Assembly: GCF_020531965.1 (NCBI RefSeq)
Contig: NZ_JAJAWH010000006.1
Span: 124,001-188,000 of the forward strand
Direction of reading: 5' to 3'
From: Pseudorhizobium xiangyangii
Lineage (GTDB): Bacteria; Pseudomonadota; Alphaproteobacteria; Rhizobiales; Rhizobiaceae
DNA: 64,000 nucleotides
In this document: piece by piece, positions 7,879 through 18,512 of the stretch
Numbering within the stretch: position 1 is the first letter of the stretch
Layout of the letters: every line of letters starts with the position of its first letter
Notes under the pieces: generated by a model
Seen by the model: the letters and a program-made list of their open reading frames with translations, nothing else
Database searches by the model: none
Told to the model about the DNA's origin: nothing
Made by a program: the position numbers and the translations under genes

Positions 7879-10800
7879 ATGTCCTTTAATAGTACTCCGT
7901 CTACATCGTCTCGCGAGACCGAAGCCAAGCAGGTCGATCATAACGATACGATCCGGGCAAACTACTTGACGAATGACGATCTTCGGGATGTGGGGCAGGT
8001 CTTTGGCAGGGACGGCGCGCAGAGCCTTCCCGAATTTGCGTCGTTCGAGTTTTTTTCGCGACACAAGTCGAATGAAAAGGAAATTCTGAGGGTCTATCGG
8101 ACCATCGCCGCGGATGTCGACGCCGGTGCAGCGATTACGCCCGCAGCAGAATGGCTGGTGGACAATCACTACATCGTCGAGGAGGCGATCCAGGAAGTCC
8201 GACGTGACTTCCCCAGGCGCTTCTACCGGCAATTGCCGCGGGTAACGATCGGCGGCCATGAGATGCCGCGCGTCATGGCGCTCGCCTGGCTCTACGTTGC
8301 CCATACGCACAGCACGATTTCCAAGGAATCGCTTGCAGCGATGGTCGAGGGCTTCCAGGAGACCGAGCCTTTCGAGATCGGCGAATTGTGGGCGCTGCCC
8401 TCGTTCCTGCGTTTCGTGCTGATCGAGAATCTTCGCCGGATTGCAGTGCGCGTCGATCGTTCACGGCGCATGCGCATCAAGGCGAATGAACTGGCGGACA
8501 CGATCATCCGCCTTAATGACGAGGCGGCAAGCGCGGGCGTGCTCAAGGACATGGAACCGCTGGTCCCGGATCCGACGTTTGCGACGCAGTTCTTCTATCG
8601 TCTTCGCAACGCGTCGCAGACCTCCAACTTTGCGGTCTCCTGGCTTGAGGATCGGCTTAAGGAAGCCAATACCGACCCCGAGGAAGTAATGATGGCGGAA
8701 CACAACCGCCTTGCTTCCGGCAATGTCACCGTGGGCAATATCATCAAGAGCCTGCGTGAAATCGACGACACGGAATGGAGCGTCTGGTTCGAGGACGTCT
8801 CGCATGTCGACAGGATTTTCCGCGAGCGGTCGGACTACGAGAGCCTCGATTTCGGCTCCCGCAACAGCTATCGGAACCGGATCGAAAAACTTGCTCGTCG
8901 TTCTCACATGACCGAGATCGAGGTTGCGCGGACGGCGATAGAACTCACCGCGCGAGCGGTGGAGGAAGAAGCCGAGCCGGGCGACAGCAATATTGGCGCG
9001 TTTCTCGTTGGCCGGAAAAGGAAGCAACTGGAGGCGGAGGTTCAGTACGATGCACCGCTCCTGCAACGTACGATCAGGCAGATCCGCCGCCTGCATTGGG
9101 TGGCGATAGCGGCTCCCGTTATGCTTCTGACGCTGCTTGCCATGGTGGTGGTCGGCTGGTTCCTCGCCGATGCAGGGATGTCTGCTCCGCTCCTGGTTCT
9201 CTTCCTGCTGATGTTTGCCCTGCCGGCATCCGAGGGCGCAACGGGACTGTTCAACACGCTGGTGACCTACTTCGTGAAGCCGGCGCGGGTCGTCGGCTAT
9301 GAATTCAAGGATGGCATTCCCGAGGACGCACGCACGCTTCTCGTCGTGCCCTGCATGATCACCAGCCGGGATACCGTCGATGAACTCGTCCGAAACCTGG
9401 AGGTCCACTATCTCGCCAACCCGCGAGGCGAGATCTATTTCGCGCTGCTGAGCGACTGGAAGGACAGCTCCGTCGAAGAATCGGCGGAAGACCTGGAGAT
9501 TCTGGACTACGCGAAGCGCGAGGTCGCAACTCTTGCCCGGAAGTACACCTATGACGGCAAGACCCGGTTCTATCTTCTTCACCGGCGCCGTCTATTCAAT
9601 CCGGGCGAAGGCGCCTGGATGGGCTGGGAGCGGAAGCGCGGCAAGCTGCACGAACTGAACATGCTGCTGCGCGGCGACCAGGACACCAGCTATCTGCCGG
9701 GCGCGAATGTCGTTCCCGAGGGCGTCCAATATGTGATGACGCTGGATGCAGACACGCGCCTGATGCGCGATGCAGTGACCAAGCTCGTGGGCAAGATGCA
9801 TCACCCCATAAACCGTCCCGTTCTCGACGCGGATTCCGGGCGTGTCGTGGAAGGTTATGGCATCCTGCAGCCGCGCGTGACGCCGTCGCTCACGACCGGC
9901 AAGGACGCCTCGGTTTTCCAGCGTGTCTATTCGGTCGGGCGCGGTCTCGATCCGTACGTGTTTACTGTTTCCGACGTTTACCAGGATCTTACCGGGGAAG
10001 GGACTTTTACAGGCAAGGGCCTCTACCACGTCGACGCCTTCGAACGCTCGATCAAGGGTCGCATCGAGGAGAACTCGGTCCTTAGTCATGACCTTCTGGA
10101 AGGCTCGTTTGCGCGCTGCGCACTCGTTACCGACGTCGAACTGGTGGAGGATTTTCCAACCCGCTACGAAGTCGAGGTCTCGCGGCAGCACCGATGGGCG
10201 CGTGGCGACTGGCAGCTTCTGCCTTATATTCTTGATCCAGCACGCGGCGTGTCGGCCCTGGGTCGCTGGAAGATGGTCGATAATCTTCGGCGTTCGCTGA
10301 CGCCTATCGCCTGGTTCTTTGCGTCCGTCCTAGGTTGGTACTTCTTCGAGCCTTTGGGTGCGCTCGTCTGGCAGATCTTCCTGATCTTCCTGTTGTTCGT
10401 TGCCCCGACATTGTCGCTCATTACAGGCGTATTCCCACGCAGCACGGATATCGTGCCCCGAGCGCATTTCTATTCCGTCTGGTCCGACATCCGCTCCGCG
10501 AATGCGCAGGTAGCGCTTCGCATCGTCTTCATCGCCGACACGGCGTGTTTGATGACCGATGCCATCGGCCGCTCGCTCTACCGGCTCCTCGTCAGCCGCA
10601 AGCTGATGCTGGAATGGAAAACTGCGGCAAGCATCCAGTCCAGTGCGCAAGGTAGCCCCACCGACTATTATCGTCAGATGTGGCATGCACCCGCAATCGC
10701 GGTCTTCAGCCTGATCTTTGCAGCAGTGCCCGGCGATAACGCCTTCCTCGTCGGTCTTCCCTTTGCACTCTTGTGGATCTTTTCACCGTTGGTTGCGTGG

Positions 10801-13800
10801 TACGTCAGCCAGTCGGCAGAGACCGAAGACAGATTGTTTGTGCCGGACGAAGTCTCCCTTGAGCTACGCCGGATTTCGCGGCGTACGTGGCGTTACTTCG
10901 ACACATTCGTCACTGCCGAGGACAATCATCTACCGCCAGACAATTTCCAGGAGCGGCCGGAGCCGCTCGTTGCGCAGCGGACATCTCCCACAAATATCGG
11001 TGTCTATCTGCTATCGGCCGTCTCTGCCCGGCAGTTCGGCTGGATCAGCTTCGCGGATACGATCGAGCGCATCGAGCGCACAATTGCCACCGTGGACAAG
11101 ATGGAAAAGTACCGGGGCCATCTCCTGAACTGGTACCATACGGACAGTCTTGCTCCCCTCGGCCCCCGCTATATCTCGGCCGTCGACAGCGGCAACCTTG
11201 CGGGGCACCTGATCGCGATCTCGTCGGCATGCCGGATGTGGGCGGAGGCACCTTCAGCGCATCTTCAGGCGAGCCTCGATGGGATCGGCGACGTTGTGGG
11301 TATTCTGTCCGAGGCGATGATGGCGTTGCCGGACGATCGCAAGACGGTTCGACCGCTACGCCGCCGGCTTGAGGAAAGGATCAGTGGCTTTGGCAATGCG
11401 CTTGCGGCCGTCAAGCGGGAGCATGAATTCGCGTCGATCCGGATCATCAACCTCGCCGTCCTGGCGCGGGACATCCAGAAGCTTGCGACGAATCTTCATC
11501 ACGAGACGAAGTCCACGCCGAGCGATGAGCTGACCTACTGGGCGGGCGAGCTTGTCGATGTGTGCGAAGCGCATATCTCCGACAGCGTCTTTGACCACTC
11601 CAATATCGAGCCTTTGCGACAGCGACTGATCGCGCTGGGTGATCGTGCGCGGGATATCGCGTTTTCGATGGATTTCACATTCCTGTTCCGCAAGGACCGG
11701 CGGCTCCTGTCGATCGGCTACCGTGTAGACAGCAACGAACTGGACGAGGCGTGCTACGACCTCCTGGCCTCCGAGTGCAGGCTCACCAGCCTGTTCGCGA
11801 TCGCCAAGGGCGACCTGCCCAACGAGCACTGGTATCGTCTGGGCCGCCAAGTCGTACCGATCGGAGCGCAGGGCGCGCTGGTATCCTGGTCTGGCTCGAT
11901 GTTCGAGTATCTCATGCCACCACTCGTCATGCAGGAGCGGCAGGGCGGCATCCTCAACCAGACCAACAACCTGGTGGTCAAGGAGCAGATTGCTCATGGC
12001 CGCAGGCTTGGAACACCTTGGGGTATCTCGGAAGCTGCGTTCAACGCGCGCGACCACCTGCTGAACTATCAATATACCAACTTCGGTGTGCCGACCCTCG
12101 GCCTAAAGCGAGGCCTCGGACAGAACGCCGTCATTGCACCCTATGCATCGATTCTGGCGAGTCAGTACGATCCGCTTGCAGCCTTGGAAAACCTGGAGAA
12201 GCTCAAGCAGCTCGGCGCACTCGGCCGCTACGGTTTCCACGATGCAGTCGATTTCACGCCCACTCGCGTACCTTCCGGTTCGCGCTGCGCCGTCGTCTAT
12301 AATTACTATGCCCACCACCATGGGATGTCGATCGCGGCGGTCGCCAACGTCGTCTTCAACGGCTATCTGCGCGAACTTTTCCATGCGGACCCGGTTATCG
12401 AAGCTGCGGAGCTCCTCCTGCAGGAGAAGGCGCCGCGCGACGTTCCGGTCATGAGCGCCAAGTACGAGGAAACTCCCGGCAAGGGTCAGGCTGACCTGCT
12501 TCGGTCAGAGATCCGCACCATCGAAGACCCCGCGTTCCGAGATCGTGAGCTCGCGCTTCTCTCCAATGGCCATTACTCCGTCATGCTCACCGCAACCGGG
12601 ACCGGCTATTCTCGCTGGAACGGTCAGGTGGTTGCCCGGTGGAAGCCGGATCCGACAGAGGATCGTTGGGGCCAGTTCATCTTCCTGCGTGATACCAGCA
12701 GTGGAGCCTGGTGGTCTGCGACTGCCGAGCCTCGCCGTGCCGAGGGCGAGATCACCAAGACGATGTTCGGAGACGACAAGGTCGAATTGCACAAGACGGT
12801 GGGCGACCTTACCAGCGTTGTCGAGTGTATCGTGGCCACCGAGCACGATGCCGAAGGACGTCGCGTCACCCTTCTCAACATGGGTAACGAGGACCGCTTC
12901 ATCGAGATCACCTCCTATCTGGAGCCGGTCTTGGCCATGGAGGACGATGACAATGCGCACCCGCTGTTTTCGCGGATGTTCGTCCGGACCGAGATCGGCA
13001 AGCGTGGTGATGTGATCCGCGCCTGGAGAAACAAGCGAAATCCGTCCGATCCGGATATGGTCGTGGCGCATCTTGCTGCCGACAATGCCGGCTCGGCTCG
13101 TCCGACCGAATTCGAAACCGACCGCCGCAAGTTCCTGGGCCGTGGCCGCAGCCTTTCCGAAGCTGCCGCCTTCGATCCGGATGCGAGCTTGTCCGGCACG
13201 GATGGCTTCACGCTGGACCCGATCATGGCGTTGCGGCGCGTGGTGCGCGTGCCGGCCGGGAAGAAGGTCAATGTGATCTTCTGGACGATTGCAGCCCCAC
13301 AACGGGATGAGCTCGACCGGGCGATCGAACGGTATCGCCATCCGGACGCTTTTGCCCAAGAACTGGTGCAGGCCTGGACACGAACGCAGGTCCAGATGCG
13401 TCACCTCGGGATCACGTCCCAGCAGGCGGCGAGCTTCCAGCATCTGGCCCGATACCTGATCTATCCCGATATGCCCCTGCGGTCGGATCAGGAGACGCTG
13501 CAGGCAGGCCTGCAGCCGCAATCGGCGCTATGGCCGATGTCGATTTCCGGCGACTTCCCGATGTTCGTTCTGCGTATCAATGACGAAATGGACATGGATG
13601 TTGCGAAGGAAGCGCTGGGTGCCCAGGAATACCTGCGTTCTCGCGGGGTGATTGCCGACCTGGTATTCATCAACGAGCGGTCCTCTTCCTACGCGCAGGA
13701 AATGCAGCACACGCTCGAGGCTCTTTGCGAAAAGCTCCGGCGCGCCGGGCAAACGGAAACAGGGCAGCCGCATGTCTTTGCATTGCGGCGCGACCTGATG

Positions 13801-16392
13801 GATGAAACGACCTGCGATGCGATCATCTCGGCAGCGCGCGTGGTTTTCCACGCACGCAACGGAAAGCTCATCGATCAGCTCAACCGGGCGGCATCGCTGT
13901 TTGCAGCGCCTTTCGATTCGAATGCCTATCATCGACCTCTGCTTACGGCCGGTGAACTCACTGGCGGCGGCATGGAAAAGTCCGATGGCAAGGGACTGGA
14001 ATTCTGGAACGGTTTCGGCGGTTTCGATAAGGATGGAGCCGAGTATGTCATCCGCCTTCGCGGCGGACAGGCGACTCCGCAGCCGTGGATCAATGTCATC
14101 GCAAACGACCGATTCGGCTTTCATATTTCTGCCGAAGGTGGTGGCTTTACGTGGGCGCAGAACTCACGGGATTATCAGCTGACACCGTGGACCAACGACC
14201 CGGTCATCAACCGGCCGGTCGAAGGGTTTTATGTCGCCGATCAGGAAAGCGGCAAGGTGGTCAGCCCGTTTGCTTCGCTTTCGCAGCGTCCCGACCTCGC
14301 GTTCGAGGTGCGGCACGGTCTTGGTTACTCTGTGTTCTCCACCGATGACGCCGGCTTGAAGTTGACGCTGACGCAGACGGTGGATCGCGAGCGGCCAGTG
14401 AAGCTGTCCGCGATGCGGATCCATAACGGTAGCGACCGAACCCGACGATTGCGCATATTCGGCTATGCCGAATGGTTGCTCGGCAACAATCCCGGACGTG
14501 CAACGCCTTACATCGTCACGAGCCATGACGAGGAAAGCGGGGCTGTGCTTGCGACGAACCGCTTCAACACCGTCTATCGTCGGTTTGCCTTCCTTGCGTC
14601 GAGCGAGACGATATCCAGCTTCACGACAAGCCGGCGTGACTTTATCGGACGCTTCGGATCCATCGCGGCTCCGGCTGCAGTCAATTCGCGCAATCCGCTC
14701 GGCGGCATGACCGGTCTGGATGGTGATCCTTGCGCGGCCATCGCCTGCGATATCGTACTTGCCCCTGGCGAGGAGAAGGAAATTTGCTTCTTCCTTGGCG
14801 ATGCCGATACCAGGGAGGCCGCCGCTGCTCTCGTCAGTGACATCAGGAAGGACAGCGTAGCCGGTATTCTTCAAAGTTCTCGGGAGTTCTGGCAAAAAAC
14901 GACGGGCAAACTGCAAGTGTCCACACCGGACAAGGGGCTCGATTACCTCGTCAACCATTGGCTGCCGTATCAGGCACTCGGTTGCCGCATCACGGCGCGC
15001 AGTGCTTTTTACCAGGCTAGCGGGGCCTACGGTTTCCGGGATCAGCTACAGGATACACTGGCATTTCTGTCGCACGAGCCTTCGCTTGCACGCCGGCAGA
15101 TCATCAATGCCGCTTCGCGGCAATTTCCAGAGGGTGATGTCCAGCATTGGTGGCTGCCCGCCAACGGGGCCGGGGTGCGGACGAGAATTTCGGATGACGT
15201 CGTCTGGCTCGCCCATGCAGCGCATGAATATATCGTCGCGACGGGGGACAAGTCTCTTCTGGATGAGCAACTGCCTTTCCTCATCGGGCCGCTCCTCGAT
15301 GCAAAGGCGCATGACGCCTTCTTTGAGCCGCAGGTTGGCGAGGAGACTGAGAGCCTTTACGAGCATGCGGCTAAAGCACTCGATCTAGCGATCGAACGGA
15401 CGGGGGAGCATGGCCTGCCACTCATCCTTGGCGGTGACTGGAACGACGGCATGAACCGTGTCGGTATCGGCGGCAGAGGTTCCAGTGTCTGGCTCGGATG
15501 GTTCCTGGCCGGAACTTTGCGGAGCTTCGTGACGTATGCCGAGGAGCGTGGTGATCAGGGCCGCGTGGAGCGCTGGACGGCCCATACCGCGCGCCTCAAG
15601 GATGCGCTTGAGACGGCAGGCTGGGACGGGTCCTACTACCGTCGCGGCTATTTCGACGACGGTTCGCCATTGGGCTCCAGTGAAAGCATGGAATGCCGGA
15701 TCGATTCCCTTTCGCAATCCTGGAGCGTGCTTTCTGGCGAGGGTGATCCGGAGCGCGCTGTTCAGGCCATGGACGCCGTCCTTTCGCAGTTGGTCGATGA
15801 TGACGCAGGCATCATCCGGCTCTTCACGCCGCCATTCGCGGACATCCCGTTGGATCCCGGCTATATCAAGGCCTATCCGCCTGGCGTCCGCGAAAATGGC
15901 GGCCAGTACACCCACGCAGCGATCTGGGTTCTGTTGGCACTGACCCGGCTCGGCCGCGGTGACGATGCGTGGCGGTGCTTCAATCTGCTCAACCCGATCA
16001 ATCACGCTCGCGACATGCAGGGCGCCGAACAGTATCGTGTCGAGCCCTACGTCGTGGCGGCTGATGTCTATGGTGCGGGCGCCCTTACCGGACGTGGCGG
16101 CTGGAGCTGGTATACAGGCTCGGCCGGTTGGCTCTACAGAGCGGCAGTGGAAGGCATTCTTGGCATTCGCAAGCAAGGTGACCGGCTCGTTGTCCGGCCG
16201 GTCCTCCCGTCGGAATGGTCCGGTTTCACTGCCGAGATCGCGCTTGATGGCGTTCTGTGCAAGGTGATTGCTGAAAAGCAGGGCGAGCGTGGTCTCATCG
16301 TGACGGTGAACGGCAATGAGACCGACGACGAGGGCAGTGTCGCCCTGAGCTCTCTCGGGACCGCGCGCCTGCCCGAACCTGCGACGGTTTAA
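7879..16392 (+). CDS. ndvB: Cyclic beta-1,2-glucan synthase NdvB (ChvB)
   Basis: At 2837 residues this is the characteristic giant inner-membrane enzyme of Rhizobiaceae and Brucella. It uses UDP-glucose to initiate, elongate and cyclise beta-1,2-glucan. Hydrophobic segments flank a glycosyltransferase-84 domain: a pair near residues 405-450, then catalytic motifs near 483-780 (TLDADTRL near 620, and the QHRWARGDW motif of processive glycosyltransferases near 770), then more membrane segments near 807-850 and 930-975. The C-terminal third resembles a GH94 phosphorylase (YGFRDQLQDT near 2385, GGDWNDGMNRVG near 2518), the part that sets ring size in the Brucella homologue. The exporter gene ndvA converges from the far side. 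The product is a periplasmic osmoregulated glucan needed for host interaction in related species. Confidence 0.97.
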   Translation: MSFNSTPSTSSRETEAKQVDHNDTIRANYLTNDDLRDVGQVFGRDGAQSLPEFASFEFFSRHKSNEKEILRVYRTIAADVDAGAAITPAAEWLVDNHYIVEEAIQEVRRDFPRRFYRQLPRVTIGGHEMPRVMALAWLYVAHTHSTISKESLAAMVEGFQETEPFEIGELWALPSFLRFVLIENLRRIAVRVDRSRRMRIKANELADTIIRLNDEAASAGVLKDMEPLVPDPTFATQFFYRLRNASQTSNFAVSWLEDRLKEANTDPEEVMMAEHNRLASGNVTVGNIIKSLREIDDTEWSVWFEDVSHVDRIFRERSDYESLDFGSRNSYRNRIEKLARRSHMTEIEVARTAIELTARAVEEEAEPGDSNIGAFLVGRKRKQLEAEVQYDAPLLQRTIRQIRRLHWVAIAAPVMLLTLLAMVVVGWFLADAGMSAPLLVLFLLMFALPASEGATGLFNTLVTYFVKPARVVGYEFKDGIPEDARTLLVVPCMITSRDTVDELVRNLEVHYLANPRGEIYFALLSDWKDSSVEESAEDLEILDYAKREVATLARKYTYDGKTRFYLLHRRRLFNPGEGAWMGWERKRGKLHELNMLLRGDQDTSYLPGANVVPEGVQYVMTLDADTRLMRDAVTKLVGKMHHPINRPVLDADSGRVVEGYGILQPRVTPSLTTGKDASVFQRVYSVGRGLDPYVFTVSDVYQDLTGEGTFTGKGLYHVDAFERSIKGRIEENSVLSHDLLEGSFARCALVTDVELVEDFPTRYEVEVSRQHRWARGDWQLLPYILDPARGVSALGRWKMVDNLRRSLTPIAWFFASVLGWYFFEPLGALVWQIFLIFLLFVAPTLSLITGVFPRSTDIVPRAHFYSVWSDIRSANAQVALRIVFIADTACLMTDAIGRSLYRLLVSRKLMLEWKTAASIQSSAQGSPTDYYRQMWHAPAIAVFSLIFAAVPGDNAFLVGLPFALLWIFSPLVAWYVSQSAETEDRLFVPDEVSLELRRISRRTWRYFDTFVTAEDNHLPPDNFQERPEPLVAQRTSPTNIGVYLLSAVSARQFGWISFADTIERIERTIATVDKMEKYRGHLLNWYHTDSLAPLGPRYISAVDSGNLAGHLIAISSACRMWAEAPSAHLQASLDGIGDVVGILSEAMMALPDDRKTVRPLRRRLEERISGFGNALAAVKREHEFASIRIINLAVLARDIQKLATNLHHETKSTPSDELTYWAGELVDVCEAHISDSVFDHSNIEPLRQRLIALGDRARDIAFSMDFTFLFRKDRRLLSIGYRVDSNELDEACYDLLASECRLTSLFAIAKGDLPNEHWYRLGRQVVPIGAQGALVSWSGSMFEYLMPPLVMQERQGGILNQTNNLVVKEQIAHGRRLGTPWGISEAAFNARDHLLNYQYTNFGVPTLGLKRGLGQNAVIAPYASILASQYDPLAALENLEKLKQLGALGRYGFHDAVDFTPTRVPSGSRCAVVYNYYAHHHGMSIAAVANVVFNGYLRELFHADPVIEAAELLLQEKAPRDVPVMSAKYEETPGKGQADLLRSEIRTIEDPAFRDRELALLSNGHYSVMLTATGTGYSRWNGQVVARWKPDPTEDRWGQFIFLRDTSSGAWWSATAEPRRAEGEITKTMFGDDKVELHKTVGDLTSVVECIVATEHDAEGRRVTLLNMGNEDRFIEITSYLEPVLAMEDDDNAHPLFSRMFVRTEIGKRGDVIRAWRNKRNPSDPDMVVAHLAADNAGSARPTEFETDRRKFLGRGRSLSEAAAFDPDASLSGTDGFTLDPIMALRRVVRVPAGKKVNVIFWTIAAPQRDELDRAIERYRHPDAFAQELVQAWTRTQVQMRHLGITSQQAASFQHLARYLIYPDMPLRSDQETLQAGLQPQSALWPMSISGDFPMFVLRINDEMDMDVAKEALGAQEYLRSRGVIADLVFINERSSSYAQEMQHTLEALCEKLRRAGQTETGQPHVFALRRDLMDETTCDAIISAARVVFHARNGKLIDQLNRAASLFAAPFDSNAYHRPLLTAGELTGGGMEKSDGKGLEFWNGFGGFDKDGAEYVIRLRGGQATPQPWINVIANDRFGFHISAEGGGFTWAQNSRDYQLTPWTNDPVINRPVEGFYVADQESGKVVSPFASLSQRPDLAFEVRHGLGYSVFSTDDAGLKLTLTQTVDRERPVKLSAMRIHNGSDRTRRLRIFGYAEWLLGNNPGRATPYIVTSHDEESGAVLATNRFNTVYRRFAFLASSETISSFTTSRRDFIGRFGSIAAPAAVNSRNPLGGMTGLDGDPCAAIACDIVLAPGEEKEICFFLGDADTREAAAALVSDIRKDSVAGILQSSREFWQKTTGKLQVSTPDKGLDYLVNHWLPYQALGCRITARSAFYQASGAYGFRDQLQDTLAFLSHEPSLARRQIINAASRQFPEGDVQHWWLPANGAGVRTRISDDVVWLAHAAHEYIVATGDKSLLDEQLPFLIGPLLDAKAHDAFFEPQVGEETESLYEHAAKALDLAIERTGEHGLPLILGGDWNDGMNRVGIGGRGSSVWLGWFLAGTLRSFVTYAEERGDQGRVERWTAHTARLKDALETAGWDGSYYRRGYFDDGSPLGSSESMECRIDSLSQSWSVLSGEGDPERAVQAMDAVLSQLVDDDAGIIRLFTPPFADIPLDPGYIKAYPPGVRENGGQYTHAAIWVLLALTRLGRGDDAWRCFNLLNPINHARDMQGAEQYRVEPYVVAADVYGAGALTGRGGWSWYTGSAGWLYRAAVEGILGIRKQGDRLVVRPVLPSEWSGFTAEIALDGVLCKVIAEKQGERGLIVTVNGNETDDEGSVALSSLGTARLPEPATV

Positions 16393-16408
16393 ATGGCATC
16401 CTGAAATG

Positions 16409-16440
16409 AAAAAAGGCTCGCATGACAGCGAGCCTTTTTT
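16409..16440. terminator. Bidirectional terminator between ndvB and ndvA
   Basis: A GGCTCGC/GCGAGCC stem (16415-16421 with 16428-16434) is flanked by a run of six As on the left and six Ts on the right. It can therefore terminate transcription from both convergent genes. Confidence 0.92.
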
Positions 16441-16458
16441 GTTGCGAGCAGAGCCAGC

Positions 16459-18231
16459 CTAAGGCTGAATGACGACGACAGGCGCGGCAGCGGATGATGC
16501 CTCGTCGTCGGTGAGAATGCCGCTGGTCTTCAGCAGGGATGTGAAACGCCCACCGCTCCGGCTCAACTCGTCGAAGGTACCCATCTCCACGATCCGTCCG
16601 TCTTCGAGGAAGATCACCTTGTCAGCATCGCGTACTGTCGATAGGCGGTGGGCAATAATGAAGGTGGTACGGTTTTCCCGCAAACGGTCGATGGCGGTCT
16701 TTACGCGCGCCTCCGTCTCCACGTCGAGCGCGCTGGTCGCTTCGTCGAGCACCAGGATGGGTGCATTCTTCAGAATTGCCCGCGCGATCGCGATGCGTTG
16801 ACGCTCCCCGCCGGAAAGGCGATTGCCTCGTTCTCCGACAGACGTGTCGTAACCACTGAGACGGGTTTCGATGAATTCGGCGGCCGCTGCGGCCTCTGCC
16901 GCCTTGGCGATGTCTTCTTCGGTCGCTCCCTCGCGACCCAGGCGGATGTTCTCGCTGATCGATCGGTTCAACAGGCCAGCATCCTGGAATACCGTCGCGA
17001 TCGAATGGCGAAGGGACTTCCGCGTCACTTTTCCGATGTCTTTACCGTCGATCAGGATCTTGCCTGCCTGCGGCTCGTAGACCCGCTGCAGCAGATTGAT
17101 CAGTGTCGTCTTGCCGGCACCGGTCGGCCCAACGATTGCGACAGTCTCGCCTGCCCTGGCAGTGAAGGAGACGTCGTGGACGCCCTGGCTTGTATTCGCG
17201 AAACCGAAGGTAACTTCCCTGAACTCCACTTCCCCGCGAACGTCGCCGAGATCGGCGGCATCGGCGGGCTCGGCGCGTTCCTGGACGGAGTCCTCCAGCG
17301 CAAAGAAGTCCTCCAGCTTGGCGCGGGCTTCGAAAATCTGGCTTGCAAACTGCCGCAGCAGGTCGAGGCGTCCGATCAGAAGATTTGCAAAGCCGATGAA
17401 GGCGACCACATCGCCGACCCGGATTTCGCCGCGTTGAACCAGAGCTGCGCCAATGACGAGAATGACGCCCATGGAAACCGTCGATGCCGTACGGTTGAGG
17501 CCGCTGGCCAGCGCCCACCAATCAAGCACGGGGTATTGTGCGGAAAGAAGATTTCGAGTGTAATCCTTCAGCGCCAGTGTTTCTGCTTCAATCCTGTTGT
17601 AGCTATGCAGTACAGATACGTTGCTAATTGAGTCGCTTACATGCGAGAAGACGTTGTGGTAATGACTTTCAACGGACGCCTGACCCTCTTTTGTGCGGTT
17701 CATCACGATCTTGCCGATGATCCAGTAGAAAATACTGAGAACACCCAGAACGATGCTGAGACGCCAGTCCATGGAGATCGCGGTCGGGATGAGAAGCAGT
17801 AGTGCCACGGCCGTCGCAAGATGGGTGCGCATGAATTCGAGCCAAAGGCTGAACAGCGTTTCGGCAGCTCGCAGCAGCGTATGAAGCGCATTGGAGGTGC
17901 CGCGCTGGTGGTGCCAGGAAAGCGGCATCGAAATAATGCGTCCAAAAGCCTCGGTCAGAAGGGTTGCCCGCCGGCCATGAGCGAGACGATCTGCTTCGCG
18001 GGCGACCAGCACGTAGGCGACGGTGTTGAACACCCCGAAACCTGCCCAGAGCATAAGCACCGGCGCGACGTCACCGCCCGAAGAAATAGCGTCGATGATG
18101 CGTCCGAAAAGAATGGGTTCGGCGATCGTGATCACCGCAAGAACTATGTTGGCCAAAACCACCAGCGTCACGCGGAAGCGGTTAGCAGAAAGGTATTTGA
18201 GGGCTCGTATATAAACTTGGAACAGCGTCAC
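16459..18231 (-). CDS. ndvA: Beta-1,2-glucan export ABC transporter NdvA (ChvA)
   Basis: The 590-residue protein fuses an N-terminal six-helix exporter domain (about residues 1-320) to a C-terminal ATPase with Walker A GPTGAGKTTL, the LSGGERQRIAIARA signature and Walker B VLDEATSALD. The sequence is strongly reminiscent of rhizobial NdvA throughout (for example SMPLSWHHQRGTSN). It works as a homodimer that moves cyclic beta-1,2-glucan from cytoplasm to periplasm. The start codon is GTG at 18231, which gives the conserved MTLFQVYIRALKYL start. Convergence with ndvB matches the arrangement known in Sinorhizobium. Confidence 0.96.
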   Translation of the reverse strand: MTLFQVYIRALKYLSANRFRVTLVVLANIVLAVITIAEPILFGRIIDAISSGGDVAPVLMLWAGFGVFNTVAYVLVAREADRLAHGRRATLLTEAFGRIISMPLSWHHQRGTSNALHTLLRAAETLFSLWLEFMRTHLATAVALLLLIPTAISMDWRLSIVLGVLSIFYWIIGKIVMNRTKEGQASVESHYHNVFSHVSDSISNVSVLHSYNRIEAETLALKDYTRNLLSAQYPVLDWWALASGLNRTASTVSMGVILVIGAALVQRGEIRVGDVVAFIGFANLLIGRLDLLRQFASQIFEARAKLEDFFALEDSVQERAEPADAADLGDVRGEVEFREVTFGFANTSQGVHDVSFTARAGETVAIVGPTGAGKTTLINLLQRVYEPQAGKILIDGKDIGKVTRKSLRHSIATVFQDAGLLNRSISENIRLGREGATEEDIAKAAEAAAAAEFIETRLSGYDTSVGERGNRLSGGERQRIAIARAILKNAPILVLDEATSALDVETEARVKTAIDRLRENRTTFIIAHRLSTVRDADKVIFLEDGRIVEMGTFDELSRSGGRFTSLLKTSGILTDDEASSAAAPVVVIQP

Positions 18232-18443
18232 CTGCCACTACCTTTTCTTTTCGTTGTATTGCCTGCTGCCTGAATGGCCAAACTTCGTCAACATACATGC
18301 CAGCGACAGCCTGAAGCTCGCCTGAACAATGGTTGCGAGTTGAAAAGGTTTCTGCCGCTCCGCCGGAGTGGCTGACGATACGATTGTATGCCGCTCCTAT
18401 CCAAAATCTAGCGACACAGATTCAACTATTGCTAACTACGGAC

Positions 18444-18456
18444 GTTGATCATCAAC
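18444..18456. promoter_or_regulatory. 13-bp palindrome upstream of the LuxR-type gene
   Basis: GTTGAT-C-ATCAAC is a perfect 6-bp inverted repeat with a single central base. It lies 57 bases before the preferred GTG start of the regulator gene, a plausible place for autoregulation. It is shorter than a typical lux box, so the assignment is tentative. Confidence 0.35.
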
Positions 18457-18512
18457 ATTTGCGGGAGTTGCCGAACAAGGGCAAAGCGCATGGGAAAGGG
18501 CTGGGGGCAGCT